Source: Baylisascaris procyonis
Taxonomy: Eukaryota; Nematoda; Chromadorea; Rhabditida; Ascarididae
Direction of reading: 5' to 3'
Assembly (NCBI GenBank): GCA_037389465.1
Contig: JAZARR010000172.1
Location: 2,666,001-2,730,000 of the forward strand
DNA length: 64,000 nucleotides
Of this stretch, positions 11,816 to 26,000 are shown one piece after another. Made by a program: the position numbers and the translations under genes. The notes under the pieces were generated by a model that saw only the letters and a list, made by a program, of their open reading frames with translations, searched no databases and had not been told where the DNA came from. Every line of letters begins with the position of its first letter. Within the stretch, counting starts at the first letter, position 1.

Positions 11816-14800
11816 AATTCTATGTCACTGTAGCAAAGTATGCATGTCTGTGTCTGTCTGTGCACGTCTGTCCGCATGTCTGTTCCTAGTTCTTCCTGTA
11901 TATTATTACTTATCACCGACAACTCTTTCCCCTCCCAATTCGAACACAATAATTATAGCCTATTCACTTCTTTACCTGCTGCATAGGTAATCATCGACTA
12001 TTGCGCCGTTTAAATCCTATCATAATACTTCCTACTACCTTACATTTTTGCAGTCATTATGCATACTTGAAAATTTTTGTACAAGTATGACATAACGATG
12101 CGACATCTATATGTTTCTATATCTGTTAATTTACTTTTTAGTTTGCATTGATAAATCATTGAAGCTATAACAATATTACATGTAGTTTGTGCTATTATAG
12201 GGGTGTTTCGTATGATCTATTTGAACCTAAAAGCCGCATAATATTTACAAGTCTAATTTTTTCTTTTATCGATCAAACGAAACAAAAAGAGCGATTTTAA
12301 GCCGTTATTTTTGACTATTTAAGCAATCTGCTGTCTTGTTAGGTCCACACGCAAAGGCACATTCCGTGCCAGTTTGCCTGGCGCGCTTTCTCACTTTTTT
12401 AAAAGGATTTCCTAATTCTACTCAACATTGACAAATTTTTACGAACAAAATGAATCTATAGAAAATGGGTGATAAATAAGGCAATTTGTTTGAATGACTT
12501 CTTCAACGTGCAATATAAAGAATCAAAAATGATACATGCCGCTGTTATTTGCTGCCAAAATTTCAGTGATCTATGAATTAATAACGTTGCAATCAATGGT
12601 CACTGGACTAAAGATATAATTTAGAAAGGAGGTGCGCAAATGTTGTTGAGAAATTGTGACCGCTAAAGTCCCCTGAAAGTCGGAAAAATGGGAGGGTGGT
12701 GGAGCAGAGGAAGTGAACGACGGTTGTGATTTAAACTGCCATCATTGGAGGATGGCGGGGGAAGGGGAGGGGGGAAGGAATGGAATAAAGATGACTTTAA
12801 GAGTCGATCTAAGCTCAATTTAAAGGGTTTGAGCCATTCAAAATCCCATTTCGTTTACATGGTCGCGGAAAAACCCCGAAAAATTAAGTGAATTCGTTTT
12901 AGATTTCCGTTTCTAAAATTATTCAACCAAAGCTATGCTTGTTAGATTTATCCATTTCAGTCTATTTTTTAAATAGTAATAGTAAATTACTAAACTACTT
13001 GTGGCTCAAATAGTATAGATACTAATAGAAGAAATAATTCAACGTGCATTTCAATGTTATTAATCATATAGAGCCAATATTAAGAAATTCATGTGTGAAA
13101 AGTGGGAAAAGTGTTTTCCCACACAATTGTATTTCTTCTCTAAATGATTTAAATAATAATAAATCTTTCTCGTTTTCTAAATAATAGATCTCTAAAATTG
13201 AAAAAAAAAATTATAAATATATTGCTATCTATATGCCCCTTTCCTTTTCACTATACACACTCCCTCTCTCTAAGAAATTAAAAAATAAATATTTAAGAAA
13301 ACTTCCACGAAAAATTAGGCAAAAAATTGAAAATCTCTAAGCATTTAAGCGGGATTTTTTAAAAATTTTATTCCCGAATGCCCCATAAGTCATGTTGATC
13401 TATCAATACTGAAAAAAATTACAGATATTTAAAAGTGGAAAAAATAGGATCTTTATTGAATATTTATCAATAGCAATCGGATTAATCATAAAATGAAAGT
13501 ATCATCTGATATATTTATTATTTGCTAGCAATTTATGAAATCTATTGGTCACCTAAGCGGAAAATAAAAACGACTATCGTATTTATTTCCTACAGCATAC
13601 TTTCTAAGTTTTTTTTTGTTGTGCAAAGTTGATAAGACAACTGATCACTGATATGATTGCCGGTATTTGTCGATTTGTCCGCTTATTTTGCACGTGTGCG
13701 ATAATTGATGTTTAATAAGTTGGTTGTTCCATTCACTTATCAGACGCATAGCACAGGCACAACTTTTTTTTAAATCTACTATATTCTCTTGGCGCTTCAC
13801 TTAAATTTTATGAGAGAAAGAGAGAAAGTAAGAGAGAGAGAGAGAGGGAGAGAGAGAGAAAAGGATGGACCTCAGACTGTAGAAAGAAAATCCTATTTCA
13901 AGCTGAACTATTTTACTCTTTATAATTCCGCATATTTTCATAGTAGAAATTTAGTTATTTAGATTACAATAAAATACAGTGAACTTTTGTAGCAAATTGA
14001 TCTTACACAATAATTTGGTTTGGCTTTTTGCCTTATTCGGTAGAATTTGATGCAATTATGAATATAACCGGTCGGTCAGTGCAATAATTTTTTATGTCCT
14101 ATATTTTCTTTAATTCTCTCTAATCGGCTGTTTTGTAATATATTTTCTAGGATGATATTTGTAGGTTTTCGATCAAGCTTTTTTTCTATTAACTTGTAAT
14201 TTCAATTTTTTTTCACTATTTTGTTCATACAACCGTTTGTTTCACCTATCTATTCGGAAAATCTGAACGATACCACAATTCAACAATTACAAAACAGCAT
14301 GCTGCTAATCTAAAGACCCTGATAAAGCTTGGATTATTGGGGTAATTTTGAATCACTTCTGAGAGAAACTATATCAAAATACCCTTAAAACATTTTCACA
14401 TCACCACAATCAATACTGCTCTTGAACTCATCTAGCATAATACGTTTTATATTCTTACGTAAAAAGTTGTTGAAAATTTAGAAGTAATATTATACTTCAT
14501 CTTATATAATTTAATCACTAAATGTTGGAATGAATTTAATAAATGAATTAATTACTAAATCAATTTTATAATTATTAATTCTAACATTAGAATAAAAAGA
14601 TTTTCTTTATTTAATCACTTTTATATTTCTTCCTTTGCACTATTCTACTATAAATGATAAGTTATATAATGCATCATAGTAAGAGCATATTGCTAACACC
14701 TAAAATAGAAGGCAATATGAATCCACTAATCAAGATAAAACTGCCTTTAGATAGTATAATAGAAGCGCAAAGAAAATCACTGCTCTCGCATTGAAATCAC

Positions 14801-14995
14801 ATTCATTTTCTTTGTGATTCTAACAGATGCCATTATCATCGCTAATGTACTTTGAGGTTTACTTTAGATTTAAGCACGAATAAGTTCAAATATAAGAAGT
14901 CTTGTAGTCTGTCCAACACAACTTTGCCCCCAATGACAACAATTTTTCGATCTTTCATAAGCAATGATAGCGTTTTTATATTGGCAATAATGCAT
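11816..14995. other. Intergenic DNA upstream of the P450 gene
   Basis: Mostly AT-rich. It holds a GT/CTGTCTG-rich patch near 11.85 kb, a patch near 12.34-12.40 kb that resembles one near 42.83 kb, G-rich tracts at 12.69-12.78 kb and an AG-rich patch (AGAGAG) near 13.82-13.86 kb. No coding exon could be recognised. The P450 promoter should lie in the right half. Confidence 0.55.
12747..12779 (+). repeat. G-rich homopurine tract
   Basis: GGAGGATGGCGGGGGAAGGG and following G runs make a plus-strand quadruplex-capable tract about 2.3 kb upstream of the P450 start. Confidence 0.75.
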
Positions 14996-15006
14996 ATTAA
15001 TTTCAG
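14996..15006 (+). promoter_or_regulatory. Probable spliced-leader acceptor of the P450 gene
   Basis: TTAATTTCAG ends at 15006, 57 bases before the ATG at 15064. It matches the nematode 3' splice consensus and there is no upstream coding exon, so trans-splicing is likely. It could also be the acceptor of an intron in the 5' untranslated region. Confidence 0.5.
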
Positions 15007-15063
15007 ACACCAAGTGTCATTCTCCGATCACTGACTTCAACTGTTTCACTAGTTCGGACCCAT

Positions 15064-16991
15064 ATGCTAGTTTTAGTGCTGCTATTTTTGGTAATTTACC
15101 TGTGGGCAATTCTTATCTATCGTCCGGACAACCGATCGTTATGTTTACCACCATGTATGTGGGTATTTTCATAAATTATACTCGTAAATGCGTTTTTCAG
15201 TATCTATTCGTTTAATAAAAGCAGTCATCCGGTTCAATGAATAAATGTATCCTACAGAATTACAATTATACGACATAGTACGATGCGTTAATTTCGCAAA
15301 ATTTTCAAAAAAAAAAAATCTTGAAGAATATGAATAAATTTGAAAATGATTCAATAGTACTTCGAACTAGAGAAACATTTTTATTAGATTAGATTATTAT
15401 CTATTTATATTTTTATATCACAGAATATTCAGCTGATTTTCCATTCAAATAAAGTCAATAAATTCAAAAATGAAATACTTCAGTGAAAAAAAGGGTTTGA
15501 ACGTCGATTCAAATCTTAATAATTAACCTCCAGTAGAAGTAAGCAGAAGTTATACCTTTAAAAAGGAAGCTGTGTTGAAATTACGTTGTATTCGACAAGT
15601 AAACTATCGTAACCATCGCTACCGTATCCAATATTCATGAACCGTACCCTCTCGCAACCAGGTCATCATTTTCCTAAAAGTTCGAAGAGTCTTTCTTGTT
15701 TTACAAGTTAAATGATGTTGAAACAGGCAAGTAAATAAGAACTGCAATTTGCATAAACAATAAATGTATGCGATTACAGTAGTTTCTAGCCCCATTCGGA
15801 CGGTTGCCAATAATTGGACACCTATGGATGCTCAATAGTGTGAAACCATTCGAAACAATCGATTTTTGGTCTCGAGAATTGGGCGACGTGTTCAGCTTGT
15901 TCTTTGGATCGCAAAGAGTTATTGTTATTTCGAGGTTAGTTGAGTGACCATCGTGAAACTGGACTTTAGTGACCATTGCAATATGAATATAATAAATATT
16001 ATCAATGAAGGTGTTTTAGTCAATCCATTGGTCTATTAGTTGTTGAAATGAGGATATACGAAAGTAAAAAATTATAGGAAAATAAAATTATTAGAACGTT
16101 ACATAAAGATAGTTAAAGACAGAAATATAAAACAGTTGGCGTGGAAACGAAATGCTTGACCGCTACATATGTCCACGTTATAAGAACCTATATCATAAGT
16201 ATAAAGCTATATATGGAAATTTATAATGAATTTAATTGGATCATATAAATATAAATTATCTTATCTTAAATCCACCTATCTATTGATAAGTTTCAACTTT
16301 ATCTTAAGAGGTGATCAATAATGTAAAGTTGTTAATCAGAAGGTCTTCTTTCTCTGGCACAACCAGGTATTATTTTCATCTGCTCATTATATATTTCATC
16401 GTTTTTCGGCTTTGCTTAACAATTTCCACTTATCACATCCTATAATTCATCACAACTACACGAACTTCATATTACTTATTATTCGAATATATACAATTAT
16501 ACCAATTATACCAACATATACAATTAAAACCTAAAACTTGAAAGGGAAAGGCTTTTCCGACTTCTTACAAAGAAAGCTTTTCGTTTATCGATTTACTTTA
16601 TCGAATGCGCTCGCTATATTTCAGAACTTCCTGTATTTATTCAGCGCTAATTGCCAACATTTTTCAATATTTTTTAAACGAAACATTTTCTTTAGTAATA
16701 TTTTTTCAGGGCACGTCTTATGAGACAAGCTTTCTTGAAAGAGGCCAATAATTTTTCTGGTCGGCCAAAATTATTCGTGCACGAATCGTGCTGGGGCAAA
16801 GGTCAAATTATCAGCGATGGTGTTGAGAATGTGGAAATGAGAAAATTTTTAAGTAAATGCTTACGTCAAAGTACGTTAGTAAAAATAATATATATATTGA
16901 AACAGCGACTGCTTCACTATTTATGATCAATAATTGAAATAATCAAACAAATACGGCAAGGTTATAAAACTTCACAATTTTAAGGTGAAAA

Positions 16992-17068
<77 letters not shown>

Positions 17069-20000
17069 AAACGATTATTATGCTTATGAAACATAAAGGA
17101 TCGTTGAATGCTCAGAATGGTCATCAAGTATTGGAGAATAGAAGCGGATGAATTTTTTCAGCTCATTTTCCATTTTTAACCTTCATATTGTAGAAAGATA
17201 GTTTAAAAAAAATTTTTTTTTCGCCCACCTGTATCATAGATATGACGCATGACACTCGACTGTACCATTGTACGAAAAAAACGCCTCCCAAAAATTCCTT
17301 GTGCAGGTCAACAGTTCTGAAAAAAAAAAAAAAATTGAGAAACGTAGTAAAACAGTTGGTGTGATTTGTGCTTTTGCATTCCGATCATCTGACCAACCGG
17401 TTTCATAAATTATTAACAAATAAAGCGCCATACTAACGCTAGCAGATCAACTTAAAATAAATTAGTGTTATGCATGTGGATATGCGGTTGCAATTATGCG
17501 CTTCATAAATGCAAAATTTGCTAATGCATTGCAATTTTATCGTGTTTAATTCAAGAATATTCTAGAGAACAATGGCATACACCAAGGTGTTCAAGCCGCT
17601 CTTCGTCGTGAGATTATAAACATGACCAACGCAATAGATGAGAAACTTCGTCACGGTGAAAATCACATCAATATCGAGGAAACAATCTTCTATGTGGTCG
17701 GTAATGTGCTCACTTCATTTCTACTTGGTCGGACCTATCCACATGGATCTGAGGAATTCAAGTATGTCCCATTTTATCTTTAACATTTTTGTGTGACGTC
17801 ATGTGACGTCATGCATGACGTCATTTTTGTAAGACATTTCCTTCGGTGATGAGCTTTCCACCACACTTCCATCACCATGCAAAGCTCGGACAGCCTCAGA
17901 AAATCAGGAAATCTAAAAGATGATGTACTTATAAATTCTAAGCAGTCTAGGTTCGCAAAAGTGCAATTTCACATTGCATTTCATCACGCTAAATGATAAT
18001 ATAAAATTGGCAATTATTTGATGACGGTGAGGGTCAGTTTTAGATACGATATTAGAAACTTCGAGAAAAACTTCTTGTTTACTTATCTAGAATTTTCACA
18101 AAGAATCCCGCAAAAAAAGCAATTAAATTCGACGGTGGTTTGGTTTATAGCCGACTTTTGCATGCACTTTTCAAAGTTTTCCAGAAAAACAATAAATTAA
18201 AAAATATTTTCGGCCGTTTGATGTTTTCTGGAGAAGAGATAGTTGCTTATTCGGTAGAACTTGATTACTGCTTAATATAAATGAACTTTTAAATCATGTG
18301 TTTATAACGGAGACAAGTACATAATAGTAATACGATAAAGGCAATATATGATCAAATTTGTTCAATATTTATTTGTAAATTTTTAGCAACTTATTATTAT
18401 ATCAAATAGTAAAGATGTTTGATTTTTCTAATTGCGACATATCATTCGGCAATTCAGTTTCATTCCCCATCTATAAGACAGCTTGCTAAACAGCGTTATT
18501 CAAGCTTACCGATAGTTACACATCGTATAAGCGGAAGAAGCAAGGACCATCTTCGATGCGGTATGCATATATGGCGAATGAAAAATAAATAACAACCTCA
18601 ATTTCAAGATTCATTAATTTCACTTCGAATGGACTCTTTTTAAACTATATTAGGTTCATATTAATCGTACAATTTATCTATTAAAAAATGAAAGATTTAT
18701 AGATTTTCAAGAATTTTCTCTCGATTTGCATTAAATACGAATATTAAACCACTTGCAGACGGAATTCATTATGGCTAGAACGTACACTGAACTTAATGGA
18801 ACGTACAACGCCATTAACATTCCTACCTTGGTTACGATATATGCCTCCAGATGGTTTTGGATATTGGAAAATGAAAGCTCAAGCGGCACAAGTACATGAA
18901 ATGATGAAAAATGAACTATTTCAGAGGATAGAGACACAAAGTAAGTTGATGCCTAAAGAATATCGCAAATTTGAAAGCCTTTAATTATAGACAATTATTG
19001 AAATTTAAGTCGGTAAACATTAAGCGCGCCCGTAACTCAGTGATACTATTCAACATACACAAATATGATATTACCGTAAGCTGAAACTGCGAGCGTGGTA
19101 AGACCAATGACCCTGTCACAATACAAATACATGAAATTTCATCAATGGGAGCACAAAAGAAGACATGTTGCAAAGTGCTGAAATGAGCAATGCACAATGG
19201 GTTTTCTATTGAAGAGGTTTGTTGAAGTTACAGGAAAAAATAAAGGTGGTACGAAATAAGAAGGTAAAATTATATGAGAGCAACAGATTGAGCCAAAAAA
19301 TTCCTCATTGTTGTTTTTTTCAAAAATAGAAATTTTCGCCATTTCAGCACTCGAGAATCCTCAGTTATGGAAATTGTCATGTAATCTGCGTCCTGACTCT
19401 AATGTAATGAGGGATACGGGGAAGGAGAATTGCACGGACTTTATGATGTGACGAATCGTACCTTTCTGTAGATGCGGTGGAATCTTTCGCGCTTACTCGG
19501 TCCCCGCTCGGGGCGGGGAGGGGGATTGCGTTCTGGAAAACACTTCGCGAATTCGGAAATGAGGGGGGCCACAGGCAATTGAAGGTCCGATGAGCGCTTA
19601 CCTTTATTAGGAAAGCGTCTTTACATTCTATGTGCTATTTGCATTGTTTGCACAGAATTGTGGTGGATTAACAATTTTTGAAAAGATATGTATTTAGCCC
19701 CTTATCACTGCGTCTAAAAGTAATTCGTTTGATACGATGGCTGCGATTGAAATCCAAAAGGTGGGTTCATAATCGACGTTTAGAAATGAGTGTAACTGCA
19801 ATGAAAGGGTTCTAAAAAATGGTTGCTGAATGAAGAGGGTTCGTTTTAGGGATGATGCGAGAAGTGAATATCGTAAAATTGCATTGTTTCCGAACAAGTG
19901 AGATGCAGTGATGCGGAACAAAAATGCGGAAGTCGTAAGGGTACTTATGATGCTATGAATAACGGTAAAAAGTGAAAGTAATGACGAAACTGAAGCTACA

Positions 20001-23000
20001 GGCGAAATGCAGGACTCTGGAAGATAGCAGCACGGCCTACTATATCACACCTCTTTCTGTCATTCATACATCTGTTGTAGCTGAGGAGTACCGCCGACTG
20101 TCACAAGAAGCTGAGCAAAATGAAGGAGATTGAGGTCAGTGAATGACCGACTTCTAGAATGAGAATCAACTTCCATATCGAGTCTCTTCGAGCTAACATC
20201 TCCAGTTTCTTTAGTGCCATCGGAATACGTGGAAAGAGAATATCTGTTCAGTACTGCAATGGCAACAATGGACGACAAACATTGGGATGATTCTCACTGA
20301 TCAAACATTGTTCTAGTTGCTTCTTCGCAAACATTTCATCGAGCGCTGGGAATCAGAATGTTTCAAGTCCGCAGAATCTGTCCTCGGAGCGTAGCGGAAG
20401 TTGTTCCTCTTCTCTGGACTCGTTCAACATCAACAAATGGAAACCTGTATCCGCAACTAAAAGTTCTGCTAACTTACATCTTAAGCTTTACCTATGCCTT
20501 ATCGCCGTGAACGAGAGTACAGCGCCGTATCAATTTTTCGAATGAGTAAGATCCACTATAGCATACTCCAAGAGTAAAAATCTGTTAGTAAAGTAAAATA
20601 TTATACAACCCACGAAAGTTTGGAGTCGATAAACTATATTGTTGCACATTTTATATAATTTTTGTTCCCTATACGATGGGATAATATATTTAAAGGAACT
20701 TTCGAGATTGTGGAGTATAACGTTCTACGACCTTCAAAACATCGGACTGAACAACATAAACGACGATGGTTTAAAAAAGCATAGTGAATCGGAAGTATTG
20801 GTTCGAGAGGTTTCTGCTCGCTGCTGCTATCTAGAGCTGTTCCCTCTTGTTGCTTTCAATTCGTGGCATTGAAGTTGCACATCGCCTATGTATACGACTA
20901 CTTTTCAAGAAAACGCAACACTTCTTTTCATGGCTAACAAAATAAATGGTCGACAAAGCGGACAAAGTATTTGGAGAGGGGGAGGGGGGAGGGAGAGAGG
21001 AGAGCATCTTGTGAGGCCTGGACAGTGATGACTTTTCCTTGAGGTATTGCGTGGTTCATACAGTTTTCCGATTTGTTTCTCGTCAGATCTCGAGTTGCAT
21101 TCATTTATAGATTTATCATTAGCTAAAGGAATATGAAATGGCGCGATAGTGCTGTAAGTTGTCTTGAAATCGTGTGGAGTAACATTTTATATGCAATTCC
21201 TCCATGAATTCGATTTGACGAATCTTTATTAGAAGGTTTCTACGTAGAACGTGCTGAAAATATGTCATTTCCGTACATTATGAAGTTGTGCCCAACCACA
21301 AGTTCAAAGAAGGTCGATACGCTTGACAGCTACGATATCTTAAGCCTGTAATAACTTGACAGCCTGTATACCTTTATATTTGCAAGTTGTTGTTACCTTT
21401 GTATATGATGGCTATATTTGCAAGTTGCCCTTCCCTGAGGTTTTTTTTCTTGTTGAAATGATTCAGTAAGAAAGACAGTACAATTCTAGTACGACCTGAT
21501 TTCTTCCTCAACTTCAAAGTTTTATTTGTAATTCTATCAAACTCTGATAGATTATTACTTATTATTACTTATGGAGGAATATATTTGTAAAATATCGATA
21601 TCGGTCTCGTCCAACTCCACTGGCCCATTCCCCCTTATGTTTCCTGATTATGTATATTACTGGCAACGAATTGTTGTATCACTGCTAACACCTATGCATT
21701 ACGTTTAGCGTACGTTTTTCAACGTCTTACCTCACAGAGTTTGCTCATATTCATGCGACCCTATCGAGAATCTTGTTCGACTGACGAGGGCTAGACGCGT
21801 CTTACTAACGTCCTTCATATAGATGAGGAAACCCAAGGAGGCCATCATGCCTCAGTGAAAGGGCTTAGTTTCACAGGACTTCTGGAGTGTGGCGGCCACG
21901 GCGACGGCATCTTCAAGGTCCAAAATTAGTGAGTCATCTCCACGCAAGGGCTTCGCAGGGATAACACTGAACTCTGAACAGTAGTCCTGAGAGCCTCTAA
22001 AGTCGGCCTCATAATGCTACAGGAATGCACACTTTTCCCCAGTCCGCCTGCCCTACGCTTCATACCTGCGGTTCACCTCGTGCTCCGTGTCCACCATTTT
22101 TAAAATCTAGAGGCCACCCCCATCACTCCACCCCCCCCCACACCATCCTCCCACAACGGAGTCGTCGAAAGGCACCTGCTTGGTTGGGTGATCTCTCGAA
22201 AGCATTAGTGCAACGAATTTTTATATCTTATTCATAAATAATGTTATAATTTCAGGTTATAAAGATGAATCAAACAATGATTTGACGAGTATATTTCTTC
22301 GTAAACTGGATGAAGTACGTCGCAACAAATTGACTAACGCAATCGAGTGGCAAAATTTTTCCGAAGATAAAATCGCAATGATCATGACAGAGATGTTTTT
22401 CGCGGCAATTCAAACCGAATGCAATACATTTGGATGGGCATTTCTCTACTTTATCGAATATCCAAGCGTTCAAGAAAAATGCCGTCAACAAATTTTAAAA
22501 AAAGTGTGAATCTTTTTTTTTCACTTCCAATTGCATAGTTAATATATTTTATTCAGAAGGTGGGTGTTTTTTTTTTGGGAAAATATATTTACTGCTGTAA
22601 ATTTATATTTACTACTGTAAATTTTAACTTACTGTAAAAATTTTAACTTAAATTTTAACCTAGTTTTTTTGTATTTATTTTTTATCGGATTTTTGAAATT
22701 TCAAATTTTCCATATTAGCCGGAAAAGAGCTATGTAAGGTGAAGTGAAACTAATGCAACAATTTTGCTTATCGAATATACTTTTGGAGGGTTCTTCACTC
22801 TCTCTTCATTCATTTCATATTTATTGTGACGAATCATATTTTATTAATACTATAAGCAGGTAATATCTCAGTATGACGTCACGAAATGAGCATTAATAAT
22901 AAATAAAATTACAGGTAAGCAAATATATTCCGACCATTTTTCTCATCCCTTATCTCCACGAAGTTGATGGAGCAACAAACTTTGAAATTATTAAGTAGAA

Positions 23001-26000
23001 TGTCATCTATAACGCGTATTATATCCGTCGAATATTATAATTCTACCTCTAGAGTTAAAGCAAGCAGACAGACACAGACGGACAGACAGACAGACAGACG
23101 CATACATACACAGACAGACAGACATAATATTATCACAATATTATCACACGATGAGCTTTATAAATGCGTATTTGCAGAAAATCCACAAAATGCAAGTGAA
23201 TTGAATATATTATTTTGCAGGAAAATTGATTGGTATTTTGGACGACATCAATGGAACGCTTTTTGAGAATATCAAGATCCAATGATAAGCAATTATTCTT
23301 TCGTAGTTTTCTCGTATTTACTATGAGAGAACAATAAAACACTTTTGAACAAAAATAAAAAATAAAATAAAAAATAAAAATAAAAAGAAAGAAAGGTGAA
23401 AAATGAGAGGATTTTCTATTATATGAGGAGGAGATGAAAAACTCCTCGAAAAAAAAAATCAAATAAAATGCGGCATAAGATCTGCGCAATACATGTTTTT
23501 TCTTCATTTTGCAATTTTACTCGACTAAAACGATACTCTAGTTCGGCAAACAAACGCAAGTGAAATGGCACGATCGAGTGGAACTCCCCTATGTTGAAGC
23601 GACTGTTATGGAGGTACAACGATGTGCTAATATTGCTCCATTTAGCCTTTTCCACAGGTAAAATAGTCTCTTTTTTTTCAATTATTCCATAGACATTCCA
23701 TAGACATAGATTATTTTTGAAAAATTCCCCTTATGCCGATTGTTTTTTTTTCGAAATAATCGAATTTTTTTTTTCATGTGAACGAAAATTATGCGAATAT
23801 TTTTACTGCAATGATTTGCAGAAATAAATACTGAAATACAGAAATATGAACTTTTGAGCTAATTCGATTCATTTGAATTTTTAGCTAGAATATTAAAGGA
23901 ATCTTTTTTTGAAAATGTATATGTAGACTTCAATTAAAATTTATAGTTTTATCGTGCGAGCAGATCTTTTGCAACATGCTTAAAAGTTTTAGGAAGGTAA
24001 AACAAATATATAGATAGGCTTTACTAAAAATTACAGTATTATAAAAAACAAATATATACGTAGACTTTAAGGAGTTCTGAAAGTTAGTCTAGTAGAAAAA
24101 GAAATGCAAAAGTGCGCCTTGAATTATTTTAAATAATATTTGTTTAAGTAAAGAGTAAGTAAAACCGATTTTTTAAAATTTCATTTCTTTTTTTAAAGAA
24201 TAAAATAGTGAATAAGCTAGCAAACATGTAGTTAGATAAAGTTGCAGACAAGACTAGGTGGATGCTAAGAGTGTGAATGAGACTAGGCTAAAGGTTAGCT
24301 ATGGGAACAAAAGGTGACCACGTTTCGGGCCTCATCCGTTGACATGTGCACCTAACTTTTCCACGGGCCATCGTCAGAACGAAACGCATAACCCTGTTAG
24401 TATGAGAAGCTATATAGACAGGTTAAGTAAGAGTAGAGAAAAGTAGAAATGAATAGAAAAGGAACTCTTAGCTAGATAAATGAAAAAATGTAAATTAAGA
24501 AAAACTGCAGCAAATATAAAAGTTATACATGATAACACTAAGCTACTCAACAGTCTGAAATAATAAAGGAAAATCAAAGCTTAAGAATGGTATAATAGAA
24601 GAGCCTATATGAAAACTAAGGCACATTTAGAATATATCTATAAAGTTCGGTATAGTAAGTTAATATATATTAAACAATATAGTCGAAAGAAGTCATACCA
24701 GAAACATAAGCGATGATGAATGATAATCGATAAATCTGAGTGCAGATGTTGACTGCATCGTGCTAACCGCGATAACATGTAGAGTAATATTTATTTGATC
24801 TGTATTTAATACTAGACCTATCGAAGCAATATGACTAACATTTGAAGCTCACTAAAACATTCTCAAGACGAAATACTGATATAAAATAGCAGAACAGAAT
24901 CCTTATACTAATACAGAAACTAAAGTTTCATTACAAGTAAAACAAATGCGTGGGTGTAAATAGAGTAAAAAAGATATAGGGTATAGATGGTTATGACATA
25001 ACGTTACGCAAATAAATGCTCCGCAATGAAGAGCGATAGTCAATAATCTTTATATATATATGGTCAAAGCGATCGTACTATCAAATGGTAGCACAAGAAG
25101 TAGAGCAATATTTATTTAATGCTAAACCTATAGAAATAGCTCACTTATACACCTCGCGTAAATCAGTTGCCTGGGTGGTGTAAGTTTTGCAGTTTTTTCA
25201 AGCTCGAAATATCAAACTGCGTTTAATTTTTCAACACGGTTGTTCGAAGCTTAATTTTTTAGCTCGGTTGTTCGAAATTGAATTTCAGAACTTGATTGTC
25301 TTGGTTATTTGAATATGTTTGAAAATTCTATCTATCAATCATCGAAATTTTTGATCAATTTTGTCAATGAATTGCTAATTATTTTCATATCACATTGGTT
25401 TGATAAGAGGGCCAATGATCACCTCCAAAAATCATCTATATGCAGCACTCGTTGACATCGTAAATACCACATGCATGACAGTATTTGATGATATTTCAGC
25501 CTCTTATCTTGCTTTCTGAAGGCTGTATATAACGTATTCGTCAACTACTGTAACAAAAAATTTGTATCAACGTTTCGAGAAAACGATAAAATGGACTGAT
25601 ATAAAATGATGCGCAATATTTTCATTTCCTAGAAAATAAACTAAATAATTAATATTTGAGAAGGTAATTTAATAATAATTATAACTGCCCTGAAATATAA
25701 TTGATATCACGAAACACAATTTAATAACAATAATAATAATAATTGTTTTGAACTGTAATATAATATTAGTAATTAGTAGATCACGAGAGATTATTTGAAA
25801 CAATACGTTATGAATAACTGTTGATCAATAATTTTTTATCAGTAGTTATTCGATGTTTCTAGAAATTATCATGCAACAGTCCTCGATGGCTATTATATTC
25901 CGGCGAATTCAACAATCATGATGAATTTATTCTCAACTTTACTCGATCCAAATTGTTTCCAAGGTGGTTTTCGTGCGTTTAATCGGCATTATCTCTATGC

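Noticed and set aside
20300..20900. Possible BEL/Pao retrotransposon remnant
   Set aside because: Only a faint resemblance (AYSKSK-like piece) interrupted by stops. Not enough to call.
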